DNA of 64,000 bases from Gammaproteobacteria bacterium (GTDB lineage Bacteria > Pseudomonadota > Gammaproteobacteria > UBA6429 > Thiohalophilaceae): the NCBI GenBank assembly GCA_029880855.1, contig JAOUNS010000010.1, positions 62,001-126,000 on the forward strand. The letters run 5' to 3'. Positions 8,849-17,408 of the stretch are shown one piece after another; the stretch's first letter is position 1, and every line of letters begins with the position of its first letter. The notes below the pieces were generated by a model that did not search any database, was not told where the DNA came from, and saw nothing but the letters and a program-made list of their open reading frames with translations. The translations under genes and the position numbers were made by a program.

Positions 8849-9919
8849 ATGAAAAAAAGTACAATAGCTTTATTTTCGCTGTTGACGGCAAGCTTGCTGC
8901 TGTCGGCGAATGTCATGGCGGTGCCTGCCATTACCGGCAGCCAAAAGGTTGTGACTCCACCCACATTGCTCGATTGGCCGGATGATTTTCCGGGTGTGGA
9001 GCCTTATCTGACAGAGCCGACCGCGAACAGATTGAGTGATCTGCACGGAGAAATTGGACAATGTGACATTGTTTTCTCTACTGCGGGTAACTACCACATG
9101 GCCCTGCGTGAATTATGGCAGGTATACCTCACCAAGTATGCCAAAGACCTGGATATCAAAACCTGGTATTACACCACCAGCCCGCCGATTTCACCCCAAC
9201 AGGTCGCGAAAAAAACCGTACAGTTCGGCAATCTGAATATGAATTGCGTTCCCCAGGTCGCTGTTGGTCCGAAGAAGCTGATTGAAAAATTGCAAAGCAT
9301 GGGTGTTACCGATGGCGCACCGGTAAAGATTATCAAGAATCGCGGCAACGTCATGTTTGTCAAAAAAGGCAACCCGAAGAAAATCAAAACCGTTTGGGAT
9401 CTGGGCCGCAAGGACGTTACTCTGGTGACACCCCATCCCAAGATGGAAGCCGGCTCTTTCGGCAATTTCTCCGGTACTGTGTATAACGTTGCCAAGAACG
9501 ATCCAAAGCCGCCGGCCGGCATGACAGCGGAAAAACTCTTCGACAAGATTTACAATCAGAAAGACGGCGGTTGTAACAAGAAGGGCAAGAATTGCAGCTG
9601 GGTGACCGGTAAACGGATCATGCACCGTGAACAACCATGGGCAGTCGCATCCGGCAATGCGGATGCCGGTCTGATTTTCTACCATCTCGCGCTGTACTTC
9701 ACTCGTACTTTCCCGGACAAGTTCGAAATTGTCCCGCTGGGTGGCACTGCAGAAGATCCCAAACCGGCTAAAGGTAATAAAGTCGGTGTACTGCAGGCTG
9801 TTCGGATCAAGGGCAACTGGACCGATAAACAGAAAAAGGCAACCGAAAAGCTGATGGAAGCCTTGCAGTCAGATGAATTTACCAAGATTCTGAACAAGCA
9901 TGGCATGGATCGTCCATAA
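8849..9919 (+). CDS. Second orphan periplasmic binding protein (type 2 fold, ModA/oxyanion-like)
   Basis: Secreted protein of 356 residues, signal peptide MKKSTIALFSLLTASLLLSANVMA. The CDIVFSTAGNYHMAL segment, the GNVMFVKKGNPKKIKTVWDL strand-helix and the late NADAGLIFYHLAL segment have the spacing of type 2 periplasmic binding proteins of the molybdate/sulfate/phosphonate kind. The exact ligand cannot be read off. It has several cysteines for a periplasmic protein, including CDIVF, NMNCVPQ and a CNKKGKNC pair that could form a disulfide. ATG 8849 is preferred to the longer frame from 8795 because AGGGG lies seven bases upstream and the signal peptide then starts cleanly. An intrinsic terminator follows at once. 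Confidence 0.75.
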   Translation: MKKSTIALFSLLTASLLLSANVMAVPAITGSQKVVTPPTLLDWPDDFPGVEPYLTEPTANRLSDLHGEIGQCDIVFSTAGNYHMALRELWQVYLTKYAKDLDIKTWYYTTSPPISPQQVAKKTVQFGNLNMNCVPQVAVGPKKLIEKLQSMGVTDGAPVKIIKNRGNVMFVKKGNPKKIKTVWDLGRKDVTLVTPHPKMEAGSFGNFSGTVYNVAKNDPKPPAGMTAEKLFDKIYNQKDGGCNKKGKNCSWVTGKRIMHREQPWAVASGNADAGLIFYHLALYFTRTFPDKFEIVPLGGTAEDPKPAKGNKVGVLQAVRIKGNWTDKQKKATEKLMEALQSDEFTKILNKHGMDRP

Positions 9920-9942
9920 GAACATCGATCTCTGTACTCAAA

Positions 9943-9967
9943 GGGCGACACTTGTCGCCCTTTTTTA
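9943..9967 (+). terminator. Intrinsic terminator after the second binding-protein gene
   Basis: GGGCGACA (9943-9950), CT loop, TGTCGCCC (9953-9960), then six T. Perfect 8-bp stem with U-tract, 23 bases after the stop codon. It separates the binding-protein genes from the downstream beta-propeller gene. Confidence 0.9.
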
Positions 9968-10100
9968 TTTTACCGATTATGTATTGCCCGCCGGCACCAT
10001 TCGACTACACTATTACTTTAATAACTCTAATTCGCCCTCAGCACACAGGGGCATAGAATAGCGAATTTAACCACCCAAACCTGATAAAGAATATTTTTAC

Positions 10101-11882
10101 ATGGTTAATGTCATCCACAGGTCTATGTTGTTCACTCGATACAAAAAAAGTTTCCCCGGTTTGTATGGTTTCCCGGTATGCCGATTACCATTGTTAGCAC
10201 TGTGTGTTGCAACACTGCTGGTATTAAGCGCATGTAGCGGTGTGGTGCAGAGGTCGGACCAGCCGGTTGAACCGACTAAACAACCCGGCCGGGATGCGGC
10301 ATTGGAGGCCCTGGAGCAGGGCAAAGCATTGCAGCAGAGTCACCAGACAGAGGCGGCCATTCTTGCTTATAAAAAGGCCCTGCAACTCAAGGAAAACTAT
10401 GCGGAAGCGCATTATGAACTGGGCTGGAGCTACTGGATCAAGGGTGACTGGGAACAGGTGATTAAACACTGGGAAATCGCCCGTGACCTGAAGCTGCAAA
10501 AACCCCAATTTGCAGATTATCTGGTCCAGGCGGGAAAAAATCTGGAAGGGAAAGCCGATAATCTGGTGCGCGTTGAGGTTGGCGCAACGGCCGCTGCGGC
10601 CGATGGCAGCCTGCGGTTGGCATTGAGTGGACGTTATCAACGATATAACCCCAATCCGGTGGCCAAAACCGATTTCTATGACACCGGGGTGCGCTCTCCC
10701 AAGTCGGTGCAATTTCATCCCACGAAAAATAAAGTCTATGTCAACTCACTGGAAGGGGCAAAGACGGTTGTCTATGACAGTGAAAGTGGAAAAAAACTGA
10801 CGCAGATTAATCATGTGTTTAATGCGAAAAACGCGGCATTGTTTGCGACGCAACAGACATATCGCTGGATGGAAATGCCGGCAGATATCAGCAAGCCCTA
10901 CCAGTTCACCGGTAAACCGGTCGAACAAACCTTCAGCCCGGATGGTAAATATATCTGGGTACCCTATTATCGTCGTTCCTATGACGAGTTGAGTACCTTG
11001 CCGTCAGCATTGGCATTGATCGACACGGACACCGATAAAATCATCCGAATGTTTGATACCGGCCCTATACCCAAATATGTGACCGCTTCTTCTGATGGTA
11101 AATGGCTGGCGGTGACCCATTGGGGCGACAATACAGTCGGCCTGATAAAAACCGAAGGTGAACCGACCGAGTACAAATATGACAAACTGATTGTGATCGG
11201 CAGTCGGGTACGGCTGGACAAAATCAAATCCGCCGACCGTGATCACGGTTGCGGCCTGTGTTTGCGGGGATCGGTATTCAGCAAGGATAATAAATATCTG
11301 TTCATTGCCCGTATGGGCGGCGGCGGCATCGCTGTGATTGATGTGTTGAAAAAGCGTTATATCGGCAGTATTTTCGGGATGCCGCACACACCACGCCATT
11401 TGCTTTTATCACCGGATGGCAATCAACTCTACCTCAGTTCCAACATGCATGGATCGGTTTCCAAATATAATGTTGCTGATATTGTAAAAGCGGTAAAGAA
11501 AAAACAAAGGCAGCTTAAACCGCTGGTGACAACCAGAACCGGCTCGGGAACACGCACGATCTCCATCTCGCCGGATGGTAAATATATTTTTGCGGCGGTG
11601 AACAAGGAGAGCAGAGTGGTCGCGTTGCAGGCCGCTGATCTTGCCTTCCTGTTTCAAATCAATGCAGACTCTTATCCGGTAGGGATGGATATCTCGCCGG
11701 ATGGCAAGCAACTCTGGGTGACTGCCCAGGGACGCAAGGGCAGGGGCGGTGATTCGGTGATGGTCTATTCGATATCATCTGTGCCGGCAGGACAACCCGA
11801 CGGCGTAAATGTAAGTGCTCCGCAGGCAGTCAAAGCCGATACCAAACCAGTCGTCGGCAAGCAGGATATGAAAGCAAAATGA
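10101..11882 (+). CDS. Lipoprotein with TPR and YVTN-type beta-propeller repeats
   Basis: 593-residue lipoprotein. The N-terminus has a hydrophobic segment ending in lipobox LSAC (near Cys45). Residues about 60-140 form TPR-like helices (EQGKALQQSHQTEAAILAYK; YAEAHYELGWSYW). From about 195 onward there are repeated propeller blades with SPDGK/SSDGK signatures at FSPDGKYIWV, ASSDGKWLAV, SPDGNQLYLS, SPDGKYIFAA and SPDGKQLWVT, as in YVTN/YncE proteins. A CGLC motif in DHGCGLCLRG lies between blades and could bind metal or form a disulfide. It is periplasmic and probably a scaffold or sensor; no enzyme motif is visible. The start is uncertain, as no good ribosome site precedes 10101; ATG 10125 is an alternative. 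Confidence 0.8.
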   Translation: MVNVIHRSMLFTRYKKSFPGLYGFPVCRLPLLALCVATLLVLSACSGVVQRSDQPVEPTKQPGRDAALEALEQGKALQQSHQTEAAILAYKKALQLKENYAEAHYELGWSYWIKGDWEQVIKHWEIARDLKLQKPQFADYLVQAGKNLEGKADNLVRVEVGATAAAADGSLRLALSGRYQRYNPNPVAKTDFYDTGVRSPKSVQFHPTKNKVYVNSLEGAKTVVYDSESGKKLTQINHVFNAKNAALFATQQTYRWMEMPADISKPYQFTGKPVEQTFSPDGKYIWVPYYRRSYDELSTLPSALALIDTDTDKIIRMFDTGPIPKYVTASSDGKWLAVTHWGDNTVGLIKTEGEPTEYKYDKLIVIGSRVRLDKIKSADRDHGCGLCLRGSVFSKDNKYLFIARMGGGGIAVIDVLKKRYIGSIFGMPHTPRHLLLSPDGNQLYLSSNMHGSVSKYNVADIVKAVKKKQRQLKPLVTTRTGSGTRTISISPDGKYIFAAVNKESRVVALQAADLAFLFQINADSYPVGMDISPDGKQLWVTAQGRKGRGGDSVMVYSISSVPAGQPDGVNVSAPQAVKADTKPVVGKQDMKAK

Positions 11883-11885
11883 CAT

Positions 11886-11910
11886 AACCGGACAAGGGCG
11901 CCGGTTTTTT
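11886..11910. terminator. Intrinsic terminator between convergent genes
   Basis: AACCGG (11886-11891), nine-base loop, CCGGTT (11901-11906), followed by further T on the plus strand. It lies four bases beyond the beta-propeller stop and at the 3' end of the convergent minus-strand gene. Confidence 0.7.
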
Positions 11911-12634
11911 ATAGGGAAATAACATACCCAATATCCAGGCCGAACTCATATACATTAAATTGGGTTTCGCCATGCGTTGTTATTGGAGTATTGCCGCGGG
12001 CGCGAAGCATGTAATTGTTAATTGTATATTCAAAGAATACGGAGATGGCATAACCAGGCTTATTGATGTCAACATTCAAACGTCTGACCGGAAGTTGCTC
12101 CGTCAGATAAATGTCTCCCTTGATACGCTGATACCCTATACCGACTCCGGCCCCCATTTTCAATGACTCATTTTTCCGCGCAGTATCCCCACCGGGTAAA
12201 AACTCATAAAAAAATACCGGTGTCATATATAAATACTCACCACTGACCCTGGTCCCCATATCAAGCAGATTACCGCTGTTATCTTCACCCAATTCCTGCC
12301 TGGAAACAGAAAACGTGGAGAAGGCATATTCGATATACCAACCGCTGTTCGAATTCGGCTCATCGGAAAAGTAACGATAGGGCGATGCAAGTATGATATT
12401 TGGACTATGTTGCATTTCTTCTGTCAGTGCGCCTGCCTTTTTGTTGTCGGCCGCATTTTTGACAGTAAAAGTCAGTTGTTTTGTTGAACTGCCCGGGATT
12501 AGTTTATAACCATCAAGCCGGGTGGAAGGGGTGATGGCCGATGATACATCGGCTGGCTGAGATTGTACCGTAGGGCACAGCACATAAAGTATCAATGTGC
12601 AGAACAAGGCTGGCAGGCTGTTCGGCATAGTCAT
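11909..12634 (-). CDS. Putative outer-membrane beta-barrel protein, family not recognised
   Basis: 241 residues with an N-terminal signal peptide (MPNSLPALFCTLILYVLCPTVQSQ). After a polar stretch the rest alternates hydrophobic and polar residues with many Tyr, Phe and Gly, as in small outer-membrane barrels: GWYIEYAFSTFSVSRQ, YLYMTPVFFYEFLPG, LKMGAGVGIGYQRIKG, GYAISVFFEYTINNYMLRA and a final VYEFGLDIGYVISL. It ends in Leu rather than the more usual Phe. It is convergent with the beta-propeller gene and its promoter should lie in the 250 bases before 12890. Ligand or role unknown. Confidence 0.6.
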   Translation of the reverse strand: MTMPNSLPALFCTLILYVLCPTVQSQPADVSSAITPSTRLDGYKLIPGSSTKQLTFTVKNAADNKKAGALTEEMQHSPNIILASPYRYFSDEPNSNSGWYIEYAFSTFSVSRQELGEDNSGNLLDMGTRVSGEYLYMTPVFFYEFLPGGDTARKNESLKMGAGVGIGYQRIKGDIYLTEQLPVRRLNVDINKPGYAISVFFEYTINNYMLRARGNTPITTHGETQFNVYEFGLDIGYVISL

Positions 12635-12890
12635 GGCGGTGTATATTTTTAAGTATTTTTAGCATAACCCGGCCGCACCCAAGCAGTTTTATGTTGAGTG
12701 CAATATAACAGAACGAACAGTCGTAGATAATGCGGCTTTCTCAAAGAATATCGAAACAATGAAGCGGCACAACCAGTTACTGTGTATGTAACCGGTTGGC
12801 TTTGGGATTCATTTTTGAGGTACAACCACAGCCATTTGATACCGGCAGCGAGTCAACGGCGGCAAGGCTTGAAACTCTGGATTGGTGGTA

Positions 12891-13364
12891 TTAAATGCGA
12901 TGTTCCAGCAGATAGACATTTTCCGTTTTGGGGATATATTCACCGTGCTGTTTGAATACCTTGTTCAAATTGGCCTGCAAGTAGGCAACGCCCAGCATCC
13001 CAAACAGGAAGAGCAGATAACCCAAAATGGGGGTAAACGTCGTTTCATGACCGGCGACATATTGCTTAAAGGCAATATATTTTCCAAACACGGTGATCAC
13101 TTCATAAATGTATTTTAACCAGGCTATACAAACCAGGGTTAACAACCCGGCAGAGCCAAAGTCGATCATGAAAATGATCGTAAAGATAAACAACTGGATA
13201 TAGAGGACGAAATCACTTATCCAGCGGCCGACCGGGATCAAATAAATCCCTTCCACCCTGTTTATAGTGCGACCTACGCGGAATATCCAGTACAGGAGGT
13301 AGATGCCTCCGGTTGCAAATATCAGTAACCAGGTCAGTAACGGATCTTTGTCTTTGTTTACCAT
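12891..13364 (-). CDS. DUF4234-like small integral membrane protein
   Basis: 157 residues with four predicted membrane segments. The first, LLIFATGGIYLLYWIFRVGRTIN, carries the 'T/SGGIY..YW' signature typical of DUF4234. Later segments are FVLYIQLFIFTIIFMIDFG, LLTLVCIAWLKYIYEVITVF and ILGYLLFLFGMLGVAYLQANLN, ending with the NLNKVF tail common in that family. Function of the family is unknown. It stands alone between a minus-strand barrel gene and a long intergenic region. Confidence 0.65.
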   Translation of the reverse strand: MVNKDKDPLLTWLLIFATGGIYLLYWIFRVGRTINRVEGIYLIPVGRWISDFVLYIQLFIFTIIFMIDFGSAGLLTLVCIAWLKYIYEVITVFGKYIAFKQYVAGHETTFTPILGYLLFLFGMLGVAYLQANLNKVFKQHGEYIPKTENVYLLEHRI

Positions 13365-13901
13365 ACTTCAATCCTGTAACACATGACAGACAGGTGAGAA
13401 ACAGGCCGGCAGAACCCGGTGCCCTGTGTTGGTTATCGCTTTTTCGGGGATGATCTTTAGCAGAAATTGCCTGGTTTTTTGTTAATTACCATACTGAATC
13501 TATGTTTTTTAACAACGGACTATGGCTGCCCCATCCCGATATCTGACAGGCCCGGAGCCTTTACACAAGGATTATCAAGGGATGGGAAAACCGGTGTTGT
13601 CTCGTCGCCGACGTGCAGACATGAAACCGGTGATTTGATCCTGAATCGGTCGTATACCAGACACTGGGGTCAGTTATTTAATACAGCTTGCTTATCCGGC
13701 AGAAGTACTGATTAGGGAATTTCGTATTGTAATAGTCGGATTTGTGACGATTCACCATTTGTTTTGCCATTTGCTTCTCAACCAACATCGGTTTTATTCA
13801 TTAACATTCTTTCACTTTTGGTTTTCATGATCTGATCTTAAGACGTGATGTGGATCAGGTTTTATAAAATATAGCTCTATTCCTTTAAGGAAAAATTAAC
13901 T
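13365..13901. other. 537-base intergenic region ahead of the ThDP operon
   Basis: No supported gene; a short open frame at 13467-13715 has no start signal and no protein character. The final 100 bases are AT-rich and likely hold the promoter of the ThDP-enzyme operon: a TATAAAATA stretch lies at about 13862-13870, and TTAAGGA just before the ATG at 13902 serves as ribosome site. I looked for c-di-GMP, TPP and other riboswitch signatures and saw none. Confidence 0.45.
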
Positions 13902-15758
13902 ATGTTTAACAAATTTCGATTCACGTTACACGATGATAAGGTCAAACAACCCACAACTGATGTACCGTCATTTTATGCAAACACAGAATTAATCTCTCAG
14001 GCGCAATCAACAACGACGATGGAAGCCGGTGATTTATTGATTGCCTATCTGGAACAACTGGGCATCGAATATGTCTTCGGTGTGCCCGGTGGCGCAATAG
14101 AGCCCTTGTATAATGCCCTGGCAAGAAGCAGTCGGCGCAATTCGGTTAAACCGGTCATTGCCCGACATGAGACCGGGGCGGCATTTATGGCGCAGGGTTA
14201 TGCGGTGGAAACAGGTAAACCGGGTGTGTGTTGCGCAACGACCGGTCCCGGTGCGACCAATGCCCTGACCGGAATCGCTTCCGCCTATATGGAAGAGATT
14301 CCCATGTTATTTATTACAGGACAGACCTCACAATCCAAATTCGGGCGCGGCGCCTTGCAGGATTCATCGCATAACGGTATTGATACCCTGGGTATCTATC
14401 GACATTGTACCCGCTACAACAGTTTTATCTCCAATATGGATGTATTTGAAGCCGGAGTGGTCAATGCCTTTCGATATGCCATGGGTGAGTTTCCGGGGCC
14501 GGCGCATTTGACCATACCGGTGGATTTATTACGCAGCAATACCAATCTGTTCGGTCCGAGTTATGATCTGGAACGGATCATTAGCTACCCCTGTCCTGTT
14601 GATGCCGGTGCGTTGGAACAATTACAGGAGCGGCTGGCTCAGGCGCGTGAAACGGTCCTGTTTCTGGGTGAAGGGGCGGCAGAGGCAATTGAGGAGATAA
14701 TTGAATTTGCCAATCGGACACAGAGCGGGCTTGTGACCACTCCCGGCGCCAAGGGCCTGGTTGAAGCATACCACCCATTATACAAAGGTGTGTTTGGTTT
14801 TGCCGGTCATGATAGTGCTCGCGAATGGCTGATGCGTGACAGCGTGGATTGCATATTGGCAGTGGGTACCGCATTTACTGAATGGGAAACCAATGGTTGG
14901 GACAAGGATGCGCTGCTGAATAACCGCCTGATATATGTGGATCGGCGGGCGCAACAGCGGAGTCGTGTTCCCATGTCGACATTAACTGTGCGTGGTGATG
15001 TCAGGAAGGTATTTAGCAATGTGACCGCACATCTTGCCGATGCAAGTGCTGGTTCATTGCAGTACCGCACAGGGTTATCAAATCTGATAAGCGCCAATAT
15101 TGATTCTCAATCTGTCAGTTTATGCCGGGGACAAACGAAGCCAAATACCGATACACGCATTAAACCGCAACACCTGATGAGGTTTTTGTCGCAACACCTG
15201 CCGGTGAATACACGTATTTTTGCCGATGCAGGTAACAGTACCGCCTGGGCGGTTCACTATTTAATGGTACGCGGCAAGGCGGGAGGAATAAACGGTTCTC
15301 GCGGCTGGTTCAGAATGAGCAGTCAATTTGCCTCCATGGGCTGGGCGATAGGCAGTTCGGTGGGCGCTGCGATTGGCAATCAGCATGGTGCGGTGGTTTG
15401 CATAACCGGTGACGGCAGTTTTTTGATGAATGGTCAGGAATTTACCGTTGCTATTGCAGAGTCCTTGCCGGTCGTTTTTATCATACTCAATGACCATGGC
15501 TATGGCATGGTGAAACACGGCCAACGTATGGCGCAGGCCGAGCCGATTGGTTTTGCCTTGCCGCAGATTAACTTTGCCCGATTGGCCGAAGCCATGGGGG
15601 CTGCAGCCTATCGGGTCGAGAACTATCTTGATCTCTACGAACTTGATCTCGACGAGATATGTCGCTCACAAACCCCCTGTTTGATTGATGTGTGCATTGA
15701 TCCGGAAGCCGTGCCGCCAATCGGTGCGCGTGTCAGGGTCTTGGGTGGCGATGTATGA
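13902..15758 (+). CDS. ThDP-dependent acetolactate-synthase-like enzyme, substrate unknown
   Basis: 618-residue enzyme of the acetolactate synthase/pyruvate oxidase superfamily. A 40-residue N-terminal extension precedes the Pyr domain, where Glu90 in ARHETGAAFMAQGY is the cofactor-activating glutamate. The TTGPGATN loop and an ITGQTS segment follow. The C-terminal PP domain has GDGSF (about 503) and the ILNDHGYGM Asn about 27 residues later, the canonical ThDP-Mg motif, so it should be active. It is not a normal ilvB: no ilvN or ilvC is adjacent and the next genes are citrate-synthase-like. The stop overlaps the next start (ATGA). Likely it decarboxylates or ligates a 2-oxoacid; the true substrate is unknown. 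Confidence 0.85.
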   Translation: MFNKFRFTLHDDKVKQPTTDVPSFYANTELISQAQSTTTMEAGDLLIAYLEQLGIEYVFGVPGGAIEPLYNALARSSRRNSVKPVIARHETGAAFMAQGYAVETGKPGVCCATTGPGATNALTGIASAYMEEIPMLFITGQTSQSKFGRGALQDSSHNGIDTLGIYRHCTRYNSFISNMDVFEAGVVNAFRYAMGEFPGPAHLTIPVDLLRSNTNLFGPSYDLERIISYPCPVDAGALEQLQERLAQARETVLFLGEGAAEAIEEIIEFANRTQSGLVTTPGAKGLVEAYHPLYKGVFGFAGHDSAREWLMRDSVDCILAVGTAFTEWETNGWDKDALLNNRLIYVDRRAQQRSRVPMSTLTVRGDVRKVFSNVTAHLADASAGSLQYRTGLSNLISANIDSQSVSLCRGQTKPNTDTRIKPQHLMRFLSQHLPVNTRIFADAGNSTAWAVHYLMVRGKAGGINGSRGWFRMSSQFASMGWAIGSSVGAAIGNQHGAVVCITGDGSFLMNGQEFTVAIAESLPVVFIILNDHGYGMVKHGQRMAQAEPIGFALPQINFARLAEAMGAAAYRVENYLDLYELDLDEICRSQTPCLIDVCIDPEAVPPIGARVRVLGGDV

Positions 15759-16600
15759 GTGCTGCGGACTGCATTCACAGCAACATCTGGTTTGAAGAAG
15801 CGGTCGGTGATGAGCCGTTTACCGCCGACGTTTGTTATTGTTATGGCTATGATGTGTATGGTGAAATTCTCACTCATGCCGGCTGGATTGAATATCTCTA
15901 TCTGCTGTTTAAGGGGGAGAGACCGACTGCGACTCAAGCGCGATTGCTGGAAAAGATTGCCCTGGCCATCGCCAACCCCGGTCCACGTGATCACAGTATC
16001 CGGGCGGCCATGAATGGTGGTGTGGGTGGCTCTGATCATGCTGCTTGTCTGATAGCTGCTCTGGCCGTGGGAGCAGGGGACTATGGCGGCGCCGGGGAGT
16101 TGAGCAAATCAATGGCGTTATGGCTGACGGCGAATAAAGACATCCATTGTTTGCAACAGGCAATTCACAAACACAGGGACATCACCGCCAGAACCAATCC
16201 TGCAGATCCGGACTTGCTGCCCGGTTTTGCGACCTATGCCGAAGCGTGCAACTTGCCGGTTCGGCAGACCCTGGACTGCATGTCACAGGTACATGATGCA
16301 GGGATCCTGAACTGGCTGGCGAGAAACCGAACGGAAGTTGAATCGATTGCCGGCATTCCTTTGGCCATGACCGGTGTAATTGCGGCTGCCATGACAGATT
16401 TGGAATTCTCCACATCCCAGGCCGAGATGTTGTATCTCATTTTGCGTTTGCCGGGTGCGGCGGTTCATGCCCTGGAACAGACCCAATTCGGCTGGAAGCA
16501 CTATCCATTTTTTAAAGCCGGTCTGCATATAGAGGATGATCCGGCCAAACGGCATGAAAATCGGGAGGGTAATGATGTCAAACAGCAATCAACTGTATGA
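15755..16600 (+). CDS. Citrate synthase/citryl-CoA lyase superfamily protein, first paralogue, catalytic residues replaced
   Basis: 281 residues, single-domain length like citryl-CoA lyases. Family landmarks are the NPGPRDHSIRAAMNGGVGGS segment (74-93), GAGDYGGAGE (107-116) and the IPLAMTGVIAAAMTDL helix (201-216) with the following LILRLPGAAVHALEQ. By eye, the residue before GGA, His in citrate synthase and citryl-CoA lyase, is Tyr110; the GFGH-type histidine is absent (PGFATY), and the aspartate of the NVDG motif corresponds to Thr206. It may therefore be a pseudoenzyme, a regulatory subunit or use different chemistry. It is translationally coupled to the ThDP enzyme upstream (4-base overlap) and to its own paralogue downstream. 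Confidence 0.75.
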   Translation: MSAADCIHSNIWFEEAVGDEPFTADVCYCYGYDVYGEILTHAGWIEYLYLLFKGERPTATQARLLEKIALAIANPGPRDHSIRAAMNGGVGGSDHAACLIAALAVGAGDYGGAGELSKSMALWLTANKDIHCLQQAIHKHRDITARTNPADPDLLPGFATYAEACNLPVRQTLDCMSQVHDAGILNWLARNRTEVESIAGIPLAMTGVIAAAMTDLEFSTSQAEMLYLILRLPGAAVHALEQTQFGWKHYPFFKAGLHIEDDPAKRHENREGNDVKQQSTV

Positions 16601-17408
16601 TGCAGCCGACAAATGGATCACATCCATGGGGGGCTGGATCCCCGGTGAGCGGGTGGTCTATCGCGGCAAGGACTTGCACACTGAATTGCATGAACTGGAC
16701 TGGTTGGCGCTGTTTGTTTACGGCATAACAGGCAGGTACTTCACTGAAAATCAATTAACAGTTTTAAATGCTGTCTGGACCTGTACCAGCTTTCCCGATC
16801 CACGGATCTGGAATAATGGTGTGGTTGCACTGGCCGGAACGGCTCGCAGTTCGGCAAGTCTGGGAATCAGTGCAGCGCTGGCGATATCAGATGCCGGTAT
16901 TTACGGGAACGGACCTTGTGTGCAGGCGCTGGAGTTTGTGTTGCGTGCGGCAGCTGCAACAGACAGTGGAGTAAAACTGGAAGTTTTTATTCAACAGGAA
17001 CTGGATCAGGGAAAAACCATTTACGGTTTCGGCCGGCCACTCACCGGCGTGGATGAGCGCATCCCGCATCTGATGTCGGTGATCAAGACCAATGGTCTGC
17101 ATGAGGGAAAGTTTCTGTCACTGATTCTTAAAACAGCAAAATACCTGCATCAGGATCGGCGTAAATTGCAATTGAATGTGGCGGGGATATTTGCCGGCCT
17201 GGCGGCGGATATGGGGTTTACCGCGGAGGAGTACAACCTGTTTATTGTGCCGCTGTTTTTGGCCGGAATGCCGCCCATATTTTTGGAGGCATCCAGCAAA
17301 CCGGCGGGAACTTTTTTTCCGTTACGCTGTGAGCAAATTGTGTATCACGGTAAACAAAGGCGTCGCTGGACAGAACCGACAAAGCGGCACACAGCATCAG
17401 CCGGATGA
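16575..17408 (+). CDS. Citrate synthase/citryl-CoA lyase superfamily protein, second paralogue, catalytic residues replaced
   Basis: 277 residues. It shares the superfamily plan with its neighbour: [20 protein letters not shown], then DAGIYGNG, then [18 protein letters not shown], then [16 protein letters not shown]. At the three canonical catalytic positions it shows Tyr110, Arg154 (GFGR for GFGH) and Ala203 (NVAG for NVDG), judged by eye. Both paralogues thus lack the usual His-His-Asp set, which suggests a conserved non-canonical role, perhaps as a heteromer. Start ATG 16575 is set by GGGAGGG six bases upstream; an adjacent ATG at 16572 would be too close. It overlaps the previous gene by 26 bases, and its 3' end overlaps the convergent kinase gene by 12 bases. 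Confidence 0.75.
   Translation: MSNSNQLYDAADKWITSMGGWIPGERVVYRGKDLHTELHELDWLALFVYGITGRYFTENQLTVLNAVWTCTSFPDPRIWNNGVVALAGTARSSASLGISAALAISDAGIYGNGPCVQALEFVLRAAAATDSGVKLEVFIQQELDQGKTIYGFGRPLTGVDERIPHLMSVIKTNGLHEGKFLSLILKTAKYLHQDRRKLQLNVAGIFAGLAADMGFTAEEYNLFIVPLFLAGMPPIFLEASSKPAGTFFPLRCEQIVYHGKQRRRWTEPTKRHTASAG

Noticed and set aside
13467-13715. 82-residue plus-strand frame in the intergenic region before the ThDP operon
   Set aside because: No ribosome site, no hydrophobic or domain pattern, and the reading frame has no recognisable protein character.
13902-15758. Reading the ThDP enzyme as biosynthetic acetolactate synthase (ilvB) or sulfoacetaldehyde acetyltransferase (xsc)
   Set aside because: There is no ilvN or ilvC next to it and it has a 40-residue extension and citrate-synthase-like partners; the N-terminal motifs do not resemble Xsc as I know it. 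Function left open.
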